A stretch of 34,290 bases of DNA from Sulfuritalea sp. (GCA_021738105.1 JAIPCS010000008.1:1-34290); one strand, 5' to 3'; positions 1 to 7,733 are shown, counted from the stretch's first letter. Notes: generated from the sequence alone by a model not told the origin. Numbers and translations: made by a program.

Positions 1-136
1 TGATGACGAATTCGACCTTGCAGGCATTCTTGGCGTACTGATTCGAGGCGGTGCGCTGTGCTCTATCTCAGTCTCAGTCTGATAACCCCATGCCTGAATT
101 TAGCCCGACACAGCGGCAACGCCCTGCATTAGTCAG
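1..136. other. Left-edge stretch without an assignable gene
   Basis: No complete gene is visible here. On the plus strand one frame is open from base 2 to a TGA at 80-82, so it could be the last 26 codons of a gene that starts outside the window. On the minus strand another short frame reads plausibly toward the left edge but has no start codon. Neither fragment is long enough to recognise. Confidence 0.3.
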
Positions 137-517
137 TTACAGGGCGAAACTCCCGCACCACTTGCCGTCAACGTGGTCGATGCTCACCCGTTTTGGCGCA
201 ATCCGACGCACCGCTGTGCTGTCGATGTCGATTTCCGGCTGACGACCCAGGCGCTCAGCGACCTCAAAGCTGCAGGCGGTTGATGTGACCGGTCGAAAAT
301 ACAGATGCAGTTTGTCGCTCGCCGCGACTATAGGTTTGCCCCTGGAGTCTTCGCGGAAGTGAACAAACTTTTTTACCAGGCAGGAAAAGTACAGTTCAAG
401 CTCGACAATCAATGGTGAGTGGCGTTTGGCCATTTCTCGATCCGCCATGGGTGTCCATTCCACTTCAACGGGCTTACCGTTGATAATGATGGTGGCGTGC
501 AGGTTTTCCTGGCTCAT
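137..517 (-). CDS. Small conserved-looking hypothetical protein (126 aa)
   Basis: I do not recognise this 126-residue protein. It starts at an ATG (517-515) preceded by GGAG about nine bases upstream. It has no membrane segment or signal peptide, so a soluble cytoplasmic protein is likely. The N-terminal part (MSQENLHATIIINGKPVEVEW) resembles a short beta-hairpin element, and the rest is mixed alpha/beta with scattered cysteines but no Cys-x2-Cys pair. It is transcribed away from the flavoprotein operon that begins at 663, and the 145-base gap must hold both promoters. It could be a genuine small gene of unknown function. The intact frame and plausible ribosome binding site favour coding, but nothing in the sequence shows a role. 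Confidence 0.55.
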   Translation of the reverse strand: MSQENLHATIIINGKPVEVEWTPMADREMAKRHSPLIVELELYFSCLVKKFVHFREDSRGKPIVAASDKLHLYFRPVTSTACSFEVAERLGRQPEIDIDSTAVRRIAPKRVSIDHVDGKWCGSFAL

Positions 518-662
518 GATTGCGACTCCGGTTGCAGATCATTGATGGTCGGACAATGCGGCGCGTGCTTACGTTCCCTGCCAGCTGTAAGCAATTGAAG
601 CTTTACGAAGACTATCAAGCATTCCTTGGGTCGCTCAAGCGCCCACTAACTCTGGAGGTCAT

Positions 663-2840
663 GTGTCGTTCAAGAAGATACTACTGGTACTGGCGCTCGT
701 TCTGCTTGTCAGCCTCTATTTTGCGCTGGACCTGGGGCAGTATCTAAGCCTTGATGGACTGAAAGAAAGTCAGGCGATGATAGACGCCTGGCGTATCGAT
801 CATCCCAAATTGACCATCGCGATCTATTTTGCAGTCTATGTACTGGTCACCGCGCTGTCGCTGCCGGGCGCGGCGATCATGACGCTGGCGGGTGGCGCAA
901 TATTTGGACTCTGGCTGGGAACGCTGATCGTTTCTTTCGCCTCCAGCATTGGAGCCACATTGGCTTTTCTGGTTTCGCGCTTCTTGTTGCGCGACTGGGT
1001 GGCGCAACGTTTCGGTCAGCGTATGGCGGGCATAGATAGCGGCATCAAGCGTGAGGGTGCTTTCTACTTGTTCACCTTGCGCCTGGTGCCGGCGTTCCCA
1101 TTCTTTTTGGTGAATCTGTTGCTTGGCCTGACGGCAATGAAGACCCGCACTTTCTACTGGGTCAGCCAGCTGGGCATGTTGGCGGGTACCTTGGTTTATG
1201 TAAATGCGGGTACGCAACTGGCGCGTATTGACTCGCTTTCCGGCATCCTCTCTCCCGGACTGCTTCTGTCGTTCACGCTGTTGGGAATTTTTCCTCTGAT
1301 CGCACGTAAGGTGGTAGAGATTGTCCGTGCCAACAAAGTGTATGCACCCTGGAGCAAGCCGAAACGCTTTGATCGCAATCTGATCGTCATCGGCGGAGGC
1401 AGCGCTGGCCTGGTCACGGCCTATATCGCCGCAGCGGTCAAAGCCAAGGTTACTTTGATCGAAAAACACAAGATGGGTGGCGACTGCCTCAATACCGGCT
1501 GCGTGCCGTCGAAGGCCCTGATTCGCTCTGCCAAGCTGTTGTCGAATATTTCCAGGGCCAAGGAGTTTGGTTGCCGTACTGCCAGCGCCGAGTTTTCATT
1601 CGCTGAGGTGATGGAGCGGGTACAAAGCGTGGTGCGCACCGTGGAACCGCATGATTCGGTGGCGCGGTATACGGACCTCGGTGTGGATGTCATCGAAGGC
1701 ACGGCGAAGATCGTCTCGCCCTGGGAAGTGGAGGTGACGCGCCACAATGGAGCCAGCGAGCGACTGAGCACTCGCAGTATTGTCATCGCGGCGGGCGCGC
1801 GGCCTTTTGTGCCACCGATACCCGGAATCGAAGACGTCGGCTATCTGACCTCGGACACCGTCTGGGAGTTGCGCGAACTGCCTAAACGCTTGCTGGTGCT
1901 GGGGGGCGGGCCGATTGGCTGCGAGCTGACACAGGCTTTCGCTCGGCTGGGTGCCGCGTCCGGGAGTACCGTAACGCAGGTTGAAATGGCGCCGCGCATC
2001 ATGATTCGCGAAGACCCCGAGGTGTCCGAAGTCGTGATTCGGCGATTCAGGGCCGAAGGAATCGACGTGCTGGTCAATCATCGTGCAAAGCAATTTCTGA
2101 TCGAAGATGGTGAAAAAATTCTGATTGCCGAGCGCATTGAGGATGGAAACGTGGAGCGCGATGTCCGCATTCCTTTCGATGCGGTATTGGTGGCGGTTGG
2201 CCGGATTGCCAACGTCAAAGGCTACGGGTTGGATACGCTGGATATTCCGGCGACGCGCACGGTAAATACCAATGAGTATTTACAAACCAACTATCCCAAC
2301 ATTTACGCGGCCGGTGATGTCGCTGGGCCCTATCAGTTCACCCATACAGCCGCACATCAGGCTTGGTATGCCGCAGTCAATGCCCTGCTCGATCCATTCA
2401 AGAAGTTCAAGGCCGACTACCGGGTCATCCCCTGGGCCACGTTTGTCGAACCGGAGGTGGCACGCGTCGGACTCAATGAACAGGAAGCGGTGGAGCAGGG
2501 TGTTGCTTATGAAGTCAGTCGCTATGACATCGATGATCTTGACCGGGCGATCGCCGACAGCGAAGCCCATGGTTTTGTCAAAGTGCTCACCGTTCCTGGC
2601 AAAGACAGGATCCTCGGCGTCACCATTGTTGGAGAGCATGCCGGTGATCTGATCGCCGAATATGTGTTGGCGATGAAGCAGGGAATTGGGCTCAACAAGA
2701 TTTTGGGCACGATTCACATCTATCCGACCATGGCCGAAGCCAACAAGTATGTCGCCGGAGTTTGGAAAAAGGCCCATGCACCGGCAGGTTTGTTGGCCTG
2801 GGTCGAACGCTACCATGCATGGCGGAGGGGCCCCGGTTGA
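663..2840 (+). CDS. Fusion of VTT (TVP38/TMEM64) membrane domain and mercuric-reductase-like FAD oxidoreductase
   Basis: This 725-residue two-domain protein is probably an inner-membrane flavoenzyme. Residues 1-225 are hydrophobic, with several membrane segments and the glycine-rich core of the VTT/TVP38 (DedA-like) family. Residues 235-715 form a class I pyridine-nucleotide disulfide oxidoreductase. The FAD-binding GGGSAG lies near 244-249, the redox pair Cys275-x4-Cys280 is in the CLNTGC motif, a second GGGPIG marks the NAD(P) site, AAGDVA binds FAD, and a C-terminal HIYPTMAEA carries the His-Glu pair. The start is GTG 663, with GGAGG at 654-658; the ATG at 661 is in another frame. The family relates to dihydrolipoamide dehydrogenase and MerA, but no N-terminal heavy-metal domain or C-terminal Cys pair is present, so mercury reduction is not indicated. 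A few extra residues (AASG) interrupt the NAD-domain helix near 420-435. The substrate is unknown. It is the first gene of a four-gene operon. Confidence 0.9.
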   Translation: MSFKKILLVLALVLLVSLYFALDLGQYLSLDGLKESQAMIDAWRIDHPKLTIAIYFAVYVLVTALSLPGAAIMTLAGGAIFGLWLGTLIVSFASSIGATLAFLVSRFLLRDWVAQRFGQRMAGIDSGIKREGAFYLFTLRLVPAFPFFLVNLLLGLTAMKTRTFYWVSQLGMLAGTLVYVNAGTQLARIDSLSGILSPGLLLSFTLLGIFPLIARKVVEIVRANKVYAPWSKPKRFDRNLIVIGGGSAGLVTAYIAAAVKAKVTLIEKHKMGGDCLNTGCVPSKALIRSAKLLSNISRAKEFGCRTASAEFSFAEVMERVQSVVRTVEPHDSVARYTDLGVDVIEGTAKIVSPWEVEVTRHNGASERLSTRSIVIAAGARPFVPPIPGIEDVGYLTSDTVWELRELPKRLLVLGGGPIGCELTQAFARLGAASGSTVTQVEMAPRIMIREDPEVSEVVIRRFRAEGIDVLVNHRAKQFLIEDGEKILIAERIEDGNVERDVRIPFDAVLVAVGRIANVKGYGLDTLDIPATRTVNTNEYLQTNYPNIYAAGDVAGPYQFTHTAAHQAWYAAVNALLDPFKKFKADYRVIPWATFVEPEVARVGLNEQEAVEQGVAYEVSRYDIDDLDRAIADSEAHGFVKVLTVPGKDRILGVTIVGEHAGDLIAEYVLAMKQGIGLNKILGTIHIYPTMAEANKYVAGVWKKAHAPAGLLAWVERYHAWRRGPG

Positions 2841-3595
2841 ACCTTCGTTCAGTCGCAGGGTCTGTCCAGCCGATCTGGCTGTTGATATTTGTCTTGATCG
2901 CTCCTTCAGCCATCGCAGAGACGGTATGGGTCGGCAAATTCAGTGCAATGCAGGGTGACCTGCCCACACCATGGCGGGTTGAGCAGATCAACAAGAAAGT
3001 TCCGCCCACCCGCTATCGAATGCGCGAATGGGGCGGAGTCGACGCAATTGAAGCGCACGCCATAAACAGCATGGCGTTGCTGGCGCGCCCGCTGACCATT
3101 GATCTGAACAAGACTCCAGTGTTGTGCTGGCAATGGCGAATCGATTCAAGCGTGGCCCGCGCTGACATGACCCAAAAAACGGGTGACGATTTTGCTGCAC
3201 GGGTATATCTGAGCTTCGATGTGCCGAAAGATCAACTGGGCTTATTGACGCGCGCCGGCCTGGTACTGGCGCGCTCAATCTATGGTGACCAGGTGCCGGA
3301 TGCCGCCGTAAGCTATGTCTGGGACAATCGACAACCGGTCGGTACGATTCAGAACAACGCCTATACCGATCGGGCGCGCATGTTTGTGCTGCAATCGGGC
3401 AATGTCCAGGCAGGAAAATGGGTGACCGAGCGACGCAATATCCTTGAAGACTTCCTGCGGGCCTTTGGTCATGCGCCTGCGCGTTTGCATGGACTTGCGC
3501 TTGCCAGTGACACGGACAATACCGGTAGCGAAGCTCGAGCCGGCTTTGCTGAATTGAGTTTTGTCGACACGAATACGACTTGTCCGGTTTTCTGA
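2837..3595 (+). CDS. DUF3047-type exported protein
   Basis: This protein of about 252 residues resembles the DUF3047 family, whose function is unknown. The chosen start is TTG 2837: GGAGGGG at 2824-2830 lies six bases upstream, and the codon overlaps the TGA stop of the preceding gene (TTGA), the usual sign of translational coupling. An upstream ATG at 2819 is possible but has no ribosome binding site. Residues 10-28 form a hydrophobic stretch ending in a signal-peptidase-like APSAIAE, so export to the periplasm is likely. The mature part has the family's tryptophan-rich core (LCWQWRID) and a DDFAARVYLSF segment, suggesting a beta-sandwich. It sits between two redox or transferase genes in one operon, so it may act on a product of the same pathway at the cell surface; that role is inference. 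Confidence 0.8.
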   Translation: MNLRSVAGSVQPIWLLIFVLIAPSAIAETVWVGKFSAMQGDLPTPWRVEQINKKVPPTRYRMREWGGVDAIEAHAINSMALLARPLTIDLNKTPVLCWQWRIDSSVARADMTQKTGDDFAARVYLSFDVPKDQLGLLTRAGLVLARSIYGDQVPDAAVSYVWDNRQPVGTIQNNAYTDRARMFVLQSGNVQAGKWVTERRNILEDFLRAFGHAPARLHGLALASDTDNTGSEARAGFAELSFVDTNTTCPVF

Positions 3596-3640
3596 ACTTT
3601 CGGCGCATTATTGAATCATTTCTGCACTTGTCTTCAGATC

Positions 3641-4321
3641 ATGACACCTCTATTGCCTTCCGAATACAGTGCCCCCCCCGCTCCAGTTGGGGTGGCGATA
3701 TTGGCGCGGGCGCCAATACCCGGAGAGGCGAAAACACGCCTCATCCCGAAACTGGGTACCGATGGTGCGGCGAAGCTCCATAGCTGGATGTTGCAGCGAA
3801 CCGTTGCCATGGCACTGATTGCCGATGTCGGGCCGGTCAGCCTGTGGTGCGAAGGCGATATCAGACATCGTGACTTCGAGCGCTGTAGTGCGTTGGGTGC
3901 GATTTCGCTGCACACTCAAGTTCAGAGTGATCTTGGTACCCGCATGTGGATAGCGATGAATCACGCAGCAACGGCTGACGGCGCGCTGGTCATTGGTACG
4001 GATTGTCCAGCAATGACTATCGGGCATTTGCGCGATGCAGCCCTATCCTTGGGCGGTCAAGATGCTGTCGCGATTCCTGTCGAAGATGGGGGATATGCAC
4101 TATTGGGAATGAAACGACCCTCCCTTGAGGTTTTCGCGAACGTGGATTGGGGAAGCGAGCGCGTCATGACCCAAACCCGTCATCGACTTGCGGTGATGGG
4201 TTTGAGTTGGCGTGAGCTTGACTATTTGTGGGATGTCGATCGACCCGACGATGTGGACCGGCTATTGGCCATGTGCCCAGAGCTATTCGAAATGCTGGTC
4301 GACAGTTGTCAATCCACATGA
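3641..4321 (+). CDS. DUF2064/TIGR04282-family glycosyltransferase-like protein
   Basis: This protein of about 226 residues has a nucleotide-sugar transferase fold (GT-A, MobA/CofC-like). The N-terminal VAILARAPIPGEAKTRL is the nucleotide-binding loop typical of the DUF2064 family. GTDCP in mid-protein is the metal-binding acidic motif, and EDGGYALLGMK follows it. The family is annotated as TIGR04282 and linked to arsenosugar biosynthesis clusters, but its reaction is not proved, and neither the radical SAM ArsS nor the partner transferase TIGR04283 is visible in this window. ATG 3641 was chosen; a TTG at 3611 would add ten residues. Neither has a clear ribosome binding site, and translation may be coupled to the gene ending at 3595. 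Its stop overlaps the next ATG. Confidence 0.85.
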   Translation: MTPLLPSEYSAPPAPVGVAILARAPIPGEAKTRLIPKLGTDGAAKLHSWMLQRTVAMALIADVGPVSLWCEGDIRHRDFERCSALGAISLHTQVQSDLGTRMWIAMNHAATADGALVIGTDCPAMTIGHLRDAALSLGGQDAVAIPVEDGGYALLGMKRPSLEVFANVDWGSERVMTQTRHRLAVMGLSWRELDYLWDVDRPDDVDRLLAMCPELFEMLVDSCQST

Positions 4322-5430
4322 AACGCCTGGTGTTGGCCGGTGGCGGACATGCACACCTGAATGTATTGAAAACTCTGGCGGCCGGAACATGGCCTGATGT
4401 CGAAGTTGTTCTGGTTTCGCCCTACGCGAGGCAAATCTACTCTGGCATGCTGCCGGGTTGGATCGCAGGGCACTACCATCTCGACGAATGCGCTGCCGAG
4501 TTGGCTCCACTCGCGAGCGCCGCCGGTGTCCGCTTGATTGAGGACAGTGTCGTTGGCATCGATGCCGAGCGCTGTCTTGTCCGTTGCGCGCAGGCGGGCG
4601 AGCTTGCATACGACAGCTTGTCGCTTGATGTTGGAGCTCAAGTCAACGCATCCAGCCTCACCGCGACCGGTTCAGAGCTGCTGCCGATTCGGCCGCTCGA
4701 ACAATTCATTGTCAGCTGGGTACATCAATTGGCGGCGTTTACGGCGGCCGGAACAGCGAGAGTGGCCGTGGTTGGAGGCGGTGCGGCAGGTATCGAACTC
4801 GCTTTGGCCATGCGCTATCGGTTGGGTTCGTTGCTGGGGAAAAATCAGGCTGAGGTCTTACTGGTTGAAGGCCATTCGTTGTTGCCAGGGCATGGAAAGA
4901 AAGTCGTCGAACAAATTTCATTGGCATTGGCGGCTCAAGGTGTGCAGCGGGTGTCCGGCATAGCCTCAGGTTCACCCGCTGGTTTGACATTGAGCGATGG
5001 CCGCGAACTGGAGGTGGATTGCGTGGTTGCCGCGACGGGAGTCTCCCCACCGAAATGGCTGCTCGATAGTGGGCTGCAACTGGCGCAGGACGGATTCATC
5101 GCGGTGGGAGAGGGGCAACAAAGCATCTCTCATGCGAATGTTTTTGCCGCAGGTGACGTGGCGACGAGAATCGATGCACCTCACGCCAAGTCTGGCGTTT
5201 ATGCCGTGCGAGCGGGTCCGGTGCTGAGCAGAAATCTAAAAAACCAGTTGTATGGATTGCCGCTCGCACCGCATTCGCCACAACGGCGCACACTCTACCT
5301 GCTCGCCACCGGTCCTCGCGAAGCCATCGTCTCTTGGGGTGGCTGGTCAGCCTCCGGCGCCTGGGCGTGGCGCTGGAAAGACTGGATCGATCGGCGTTTC
5401 ATGAAGCAATATTCAATAAAGGGGCCTTGA
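4318..5430 (+). CDS. FAD/NAD(P)-dependent oxidoreductase, SelD-associated (TIGR03169-like)
   Basis: This 370-residue flavoprotein resembles the family that is fused to, or found beside, selenophosphate synthetase SelD in other bacteria; no SelD domain is present here. It opens with an FAD-binding loop of the form LAGGGHAHL, where a His-Ala-His replaces the usual small residues. The segment RQIYSGMLPGWIAG is typical of the subfamily. A second dinucleotide site, VVGGGAAGIELA, lies near 145-157, and FAAGDVAT near 275-282 contacts FAD. There is no redox-active CxxxxC pair, so the mechanism is closer to NADH dehydrogenase type II or sulfide:quinone reductase than to lipoamide dehydrogenase. The ATG at 4318 overlaps the previous stop (ATGA), showing coupling. 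It ends two bases before the convergent gene at 5433. The electron acceptor and substrate are unknown. Confidence 0.85.
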   Translation: MKRLVLAGGGHAHLNVLKTLAAGTWPDVEVVLVSPYARQIYSGMLPGWIAGHYHLDECAAELAPLASAAGVRLIEDSVVGIDAERCLVRCAQAGELAYDSLSLDVGAQVNASSLTATGSELLPIRPLEQFIVSWVHQLAAFTAAGTARVAVVGGGAAGIELALAMRYRLGSLLGKNQAEVLLVEGHSLLPGHGKKVVEQISLALAAQGVQRVSGIASGSPAGLTLSDGRELEVDCVVAATGVSPPKWLLDSGLQLAQDGFIAVGEGQQSISHANVFAAGDVATRIDAPHAKSGVYAVRAGPVLSRNLKNQLYGLPLAPHSPQRRTLYLLATGPREAIVSWGGWSASGAWAWRWKDWIDRRFMKQYSIKGP

Positions 5431-5432
5431 AT

Positions 5433-6113
5433 CTAGTCGCTGCTGTTCATGAAACCGAGCAGATGCAACAAGCTGGTAAACAAGTTGAAGATGGAAACGA
5501 AGAGGGTGACTGTTGCCATCACATAGTTGGTTTCACCGCCGTGAACGATGTTGCTGGTCTGATAAAGAATCAGGCCGGACATCAGCAGTACAAACGCTGC
5601 AGACACGGCGAGCGACATTACCGGCATCTCAAAGAATATTGCGGCCAGGCCGGCTAGAAACGCCACCAGAATGCCCGCCATCAGGAAGCCGCCCATGAAA
5701 TTGAAGTTCTTGCGCGTGGTCAACGCGTAGCCGGACAGTCCGAGAAAAATTGCCGCTGTGCCGCCCATAGCGGTCATGACCGTCTGGCCACCGTTGGGCA
5801 GACCGAGGTAGTGGCTGACGATTGGCCCCAGGGTGTAACCCATGAACCCGGTGAGCCCGAATATCGAAACCAGACCCCACCCGCTATTACGCAACTTGGT
5901 GGTGATAAACAAGAGACCGAAGTAGCCCACCAAGGTCACAACGATGCCCGGATGCGGCAGGCGAAGCGCTACCGAAATAGCCGCGATGGCTGCGGAAAAC
6001 AGCAATGTCATGGAGAGCAGCATGTAGGTATTACGAATCATGCTGTTTGTTGCAAGCAGTGACCGTGAGCCTTCAAGGACAACGGCGGTCGGTACGGCGT
6101 TCAGACTGTTCAT
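5433..6113 (-). CDS. Bax inhibitor-1 / YccA family membrane protein
   Basis: This 226-residue, very hydrophobic protein has about seven predicted membrane helices and belongs to the BI-1 (UPF0005) family. E. coli members YccA and YbhL are inner-membrane proteins, and YccA modulates the FtsH protease. The family hallmarks seen are GLTGFMGYTLGPIVSHYL, ALTTRKNFNFMG and the C-terminal LFVSIFNLF helix. The start is ATG 6113: AAGGA lies about seven bases upstream on the minus strand, and the next upstream in-frame start would add 92 non-family residues. It lies downstream of the NhaR-type regulator on the same strand, separated by a strong hairpin, so it may have its own promoter or be controlled through that hairpin. 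Confidence 0.92.
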   Translation of the reverse strand: MNSLNAVPTAVVLEGSRSLLATNSMIRNTYMLLSMTLLFSAAIAAISVALRLPHPGIVVTLVGYFGLLFITTKLRNSGWGLVSIFGLTGFMGYTLGPIVSHYLGLPNGGQTVMTAMGGTAAIFLGLSGYALTTRKNFNFMGGFLMAGILVAFLAGLAAIFFEMPVMSLAVSAAFVLLMSGLILYQTSNIVHGGETNYVMATVTLFVSIFNLFTSLLHLLGFMNSSD

Positions 6114-6201
6114 TTGGTTTTCCTTGCAGTGTTGGGTTTGTTTCAAAAGAAACTCATCAGTAAGAGTGTATGGGCGGTTTGTAGCTCCATCAATTCGCAT
6201 T

Positions 6202-6244
6202 ATCAGCTCGTTTACTTCGTAAAAACCGAAGTAAACGAGCTGAT
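6202..6244. repeat. Perfect 18-bp inverted repeat (hairpin) between nhaR and the BI-1 gene
   Basis: Bases 6202-6219 and 6227-6244 are perfect reverse complements, separated by a 7-base loop (taaaaac). It begins about 20 bases beyond the nhaR stop on the minus strand. There is no run of T after the stem on the minus strand, so it is not a textbook terminator. It could be an unusual terminator, an mRNA-stabilising hairpin for nhaR, or a protein-binding palindrome upstream of the BI-1 gene. Confidence 0.85.
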
Positions 6245-6264
6245 CTCCGAAAGCCATTGGAATG

Positions 6265-7164
6265 TCAGCCTGGTTCCTGGTCCAAGCCCAAACGTGCTGA
6301 TTCAGTGATCGCCAGTACGCATGGATGGCGTACCTTACGCTCGACCGAGAGGGCAAAGTATTCGATTCGAAGATCCGGAGCACGTCCAATCACGGTTAAT
6401 TCACCAGATTCAAGATATTCGTCTTCCAACACACTTGGCACTGGAAAGACACCAACGCCCTCTCGTCCGAAAGCTGTCATTAACGCGCTGTCGTCAAATT
6501 CACCCACGATGTTGGGCCGCAGTCTTTTCCTGTCGAGCCATTCTTTAAGTTTGCGTCCCGCCGAAGAATCGTCTCCGGGGACAAGAAGAGGTAGTTGACC
6601 GAGGCTATGGGGAAACTCTCCGGTCGTTTGCCGTGCGAGATCAGGATGCGCAAGAAAGCTCAGCGCGGATTCACCGAGGCGATGACTGTAAGCGCGAACG
6701 TCAACCGAGGGAGGGATGGCGGTGTCGGAGATGACAAGATCGAGGCGGTGCAGGGCGAGTTCGGCAAGCAGCCTTTCCAGACGCCACTCCCGACAGACGA
6801 TTCGTACGGCTTCGGGCAGTTTTACTGCCGGCCTCAACAAATTGTAGGCCAGCGATTTGGGCACGGCATCCGAAACACCCACCCTGAATTCAGTGGGTCG
6901 CCCCTGTGGATAGTGGCGAATCACCTGTTCCAGTTCAGCACCCAGGGCGAACATTTCATCAGCGTACTCAAGTGCCAGGCGGCCGGCATCGGTCAATTCC
7001 AGTGAACGCCCCTGGCGTGAGAACAGGGAAGTACCCAGGCTATCTTCAAGCAGTTTGATCTGGGCGCTCATAGTTTGCGGAGTGATATGAATGGCTTCTC
7101 CAGCGCGTACGACGCCGCCATGTTTGGCGACTTTCCAAAAGTAGTAGAGGTGTTTGAGATTCAT
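6265..7164 (-). CDS. nhaR: LysR-family transcriptional activator, NhaR type
   Basis: This 299-residue regulator has the N-terminal winged helix-turn-helix of LysR proteins (residues 1-60) and a C-terminal effector-binding domain. The opening MNLKHLYYFWKVAKHGGVV with PQTMSAQIKLLE closely matches NhaR, which in E. coli activates the sodium/proton antiporter gene nhaA in response to Na+ and also acts on osmC and pgaABCD. The ATG at 7164 matches the NhaR N-terminus; a GTG at 7194 would add ten basic, unconserved residues. No nhaA gene is visible nearby; the adjacent genes are a BI-1 protein (downstream) and an HPF-like protein (divergent). NhaR-type orphan regulators are common in proteobacteria, so the target here is uncertain. 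Confidence 0.88.
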   Translation of the reverse strand: MNLKHLYYFWKVAKHGGVVRAGEAIHITPQTMSAQIKLLEDSLGTSLFSRQGRSLELTDAGRLALEYADEMFALGAELEQVIRHYPQGRPTEFRVGVSDAVPKSLAYNLLRPAVKLPEAVRIVCREWRLERLLAELALHRLDLVISDTAIPPSVDVRAYSHRLGESALSFLAHPDLARQTTGEFPHSLGQLPLLVPGDDSSAGRKLKEWLDRKRLRPNIVGEFDDSALMTAFGREGVGVFPVPSVLEDEYLESGELTVIGRAPDLRIEYFALSVERKVRHPCVLAITESARLGLDQEPG

Positions 7165-7207
7165 ATGAGTGTTATTGTTTCGTTTTTTCCGCACTAACGA
7201 TAATAAT

Positions 7208-7230
7208 CATACGACTTTTATCTATGTATG
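7208..7230. promoter_or_regulatory. Inverted repeat in the nhaR/HPF divergent promoter region
   Basis: CATAC at 7208-7212 and GTATG at 7226-7230 form an inverted repeat with a 13-base spacer, inside the 109-base AT-rich gap between divergent genes. LysR proteins often bind dyads in such gaps to control themselves and their neighbour. The spacing is not the classic T-N11-A box, so this is only a candidate operator. Confidence 0.3.
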
Positions 7231-7273
7231 TATTCAACTAGATTGACGCTTTTCATCCATCGGGAGCGTCGCC

Positions 7274-7588
7274 GTGGAAATTCAAGTAAAAACCATTCGC
7301 CTGCCTCACGCCACAGGTTTGCGTCAGTATGCGATGCGGAAAATCACTGCGACCCTGTCGCGATTTACTCACGCGATTGAGCAGGTAAACGTACGCTTGA
7401 GTGATATCAACGGCCCTGAGCGCGGCGGTGTGGATATGCTCTGTCGCGTTGTGGTGAGCCTGAAGAATCATTCAGCTTTGATTGTTGAAGATCTGTCCAG
7501 CGATATGGGCCGCGCTATCAACCGTGCTGCAGAGCGTATGGAACAGGAGTTGGGACGTCAACTCGGGCGCCTGGAGCGAGTCGGTTGA
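7274..7588 (+). CDS. HPF/RaiA-like ribosome-associated protein
   Basis: This 104-residue protein resembles the sigma-54-modulation / ribosome hibernation factor fold (beta-alpha-beta-beta-beta-alpha), as in HPF and YfiA/RaiA, which bind the 30S decoding centre during stress or stationary phase. The visible order is strand (MEIQVKTIRLP), helix (residues 14-31), strands (VRLSDINGPERGG, MLCRVVVSLKN, ALIVEDLSSD) and a final helix with AINRAAERMEQELGRQL. It lacks the C-terminal dimerisation domain of long HPF. The start is GTG 7274 with GGGAG about seven bases upstream. It stands alone, not next to rpoN as the usual beta-proteobacterial hpf does, so it may be a paralogue with a specialised condition of use. 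Divergent from nhaR. Confidence 0.75.
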   Translation: MEIQVKTIRLPHATGLRQYAMRKITATLSRFTHAIEQVNVRLSDINGPERGGVDMLCRVVVSLKNHSALIVEDLSSDMGRAINRAAERMEQELGRQLGRLERVG

Positions 7589-7698
7589 TCGAAACTCGGC
7601 GTTGGCGACACGGCTGGACGAACCACTGATCCGACCTGACAAAGATCTATTGAAGGAAACTCGGCAAGGCAATGCGTCGACTGATCGATTGCCATACG

Positions 7699-7712
7699 TT
7701 GACTTGACTCAA
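7699..7712 (+). promoter_or_regulatory. FNR/ANR-like box upstream of bacteriohemerythrin
   Basis: The 14-mer TTGACTTGACTCAA has perfect TTGA-N6-TCAA half-sites and matches 8 of the 10 fixed bases of the FNR consensus TTGAT-N4-ATCAA. A -10-like TATATT at 7734-7739 would place the start of transcription near 7746, so the box is centred about 40.5 bases upstream, the class II activator position. Oxygen-responsive control of an oxygen-binding protein fits, but this is a motif match only. Confidence 0.45.
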
Positions 7713-7733
7713 TCTCGCAAGTTCTCGACTTAC

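Noticed and set aside
520..747. 75-codon frame opening before the VTT-flavoprotein gene
   Set aside because: It has no ribosome binding site of its own and overlaps the well-supported gene start in another frame.
663..2840. Mercuric reductase as the name for the flavoprotein fusion
   Set aside because: It lacks the N-terminal metal-binding domain and the C-terminal cysteine pair, and no mer genes are near.
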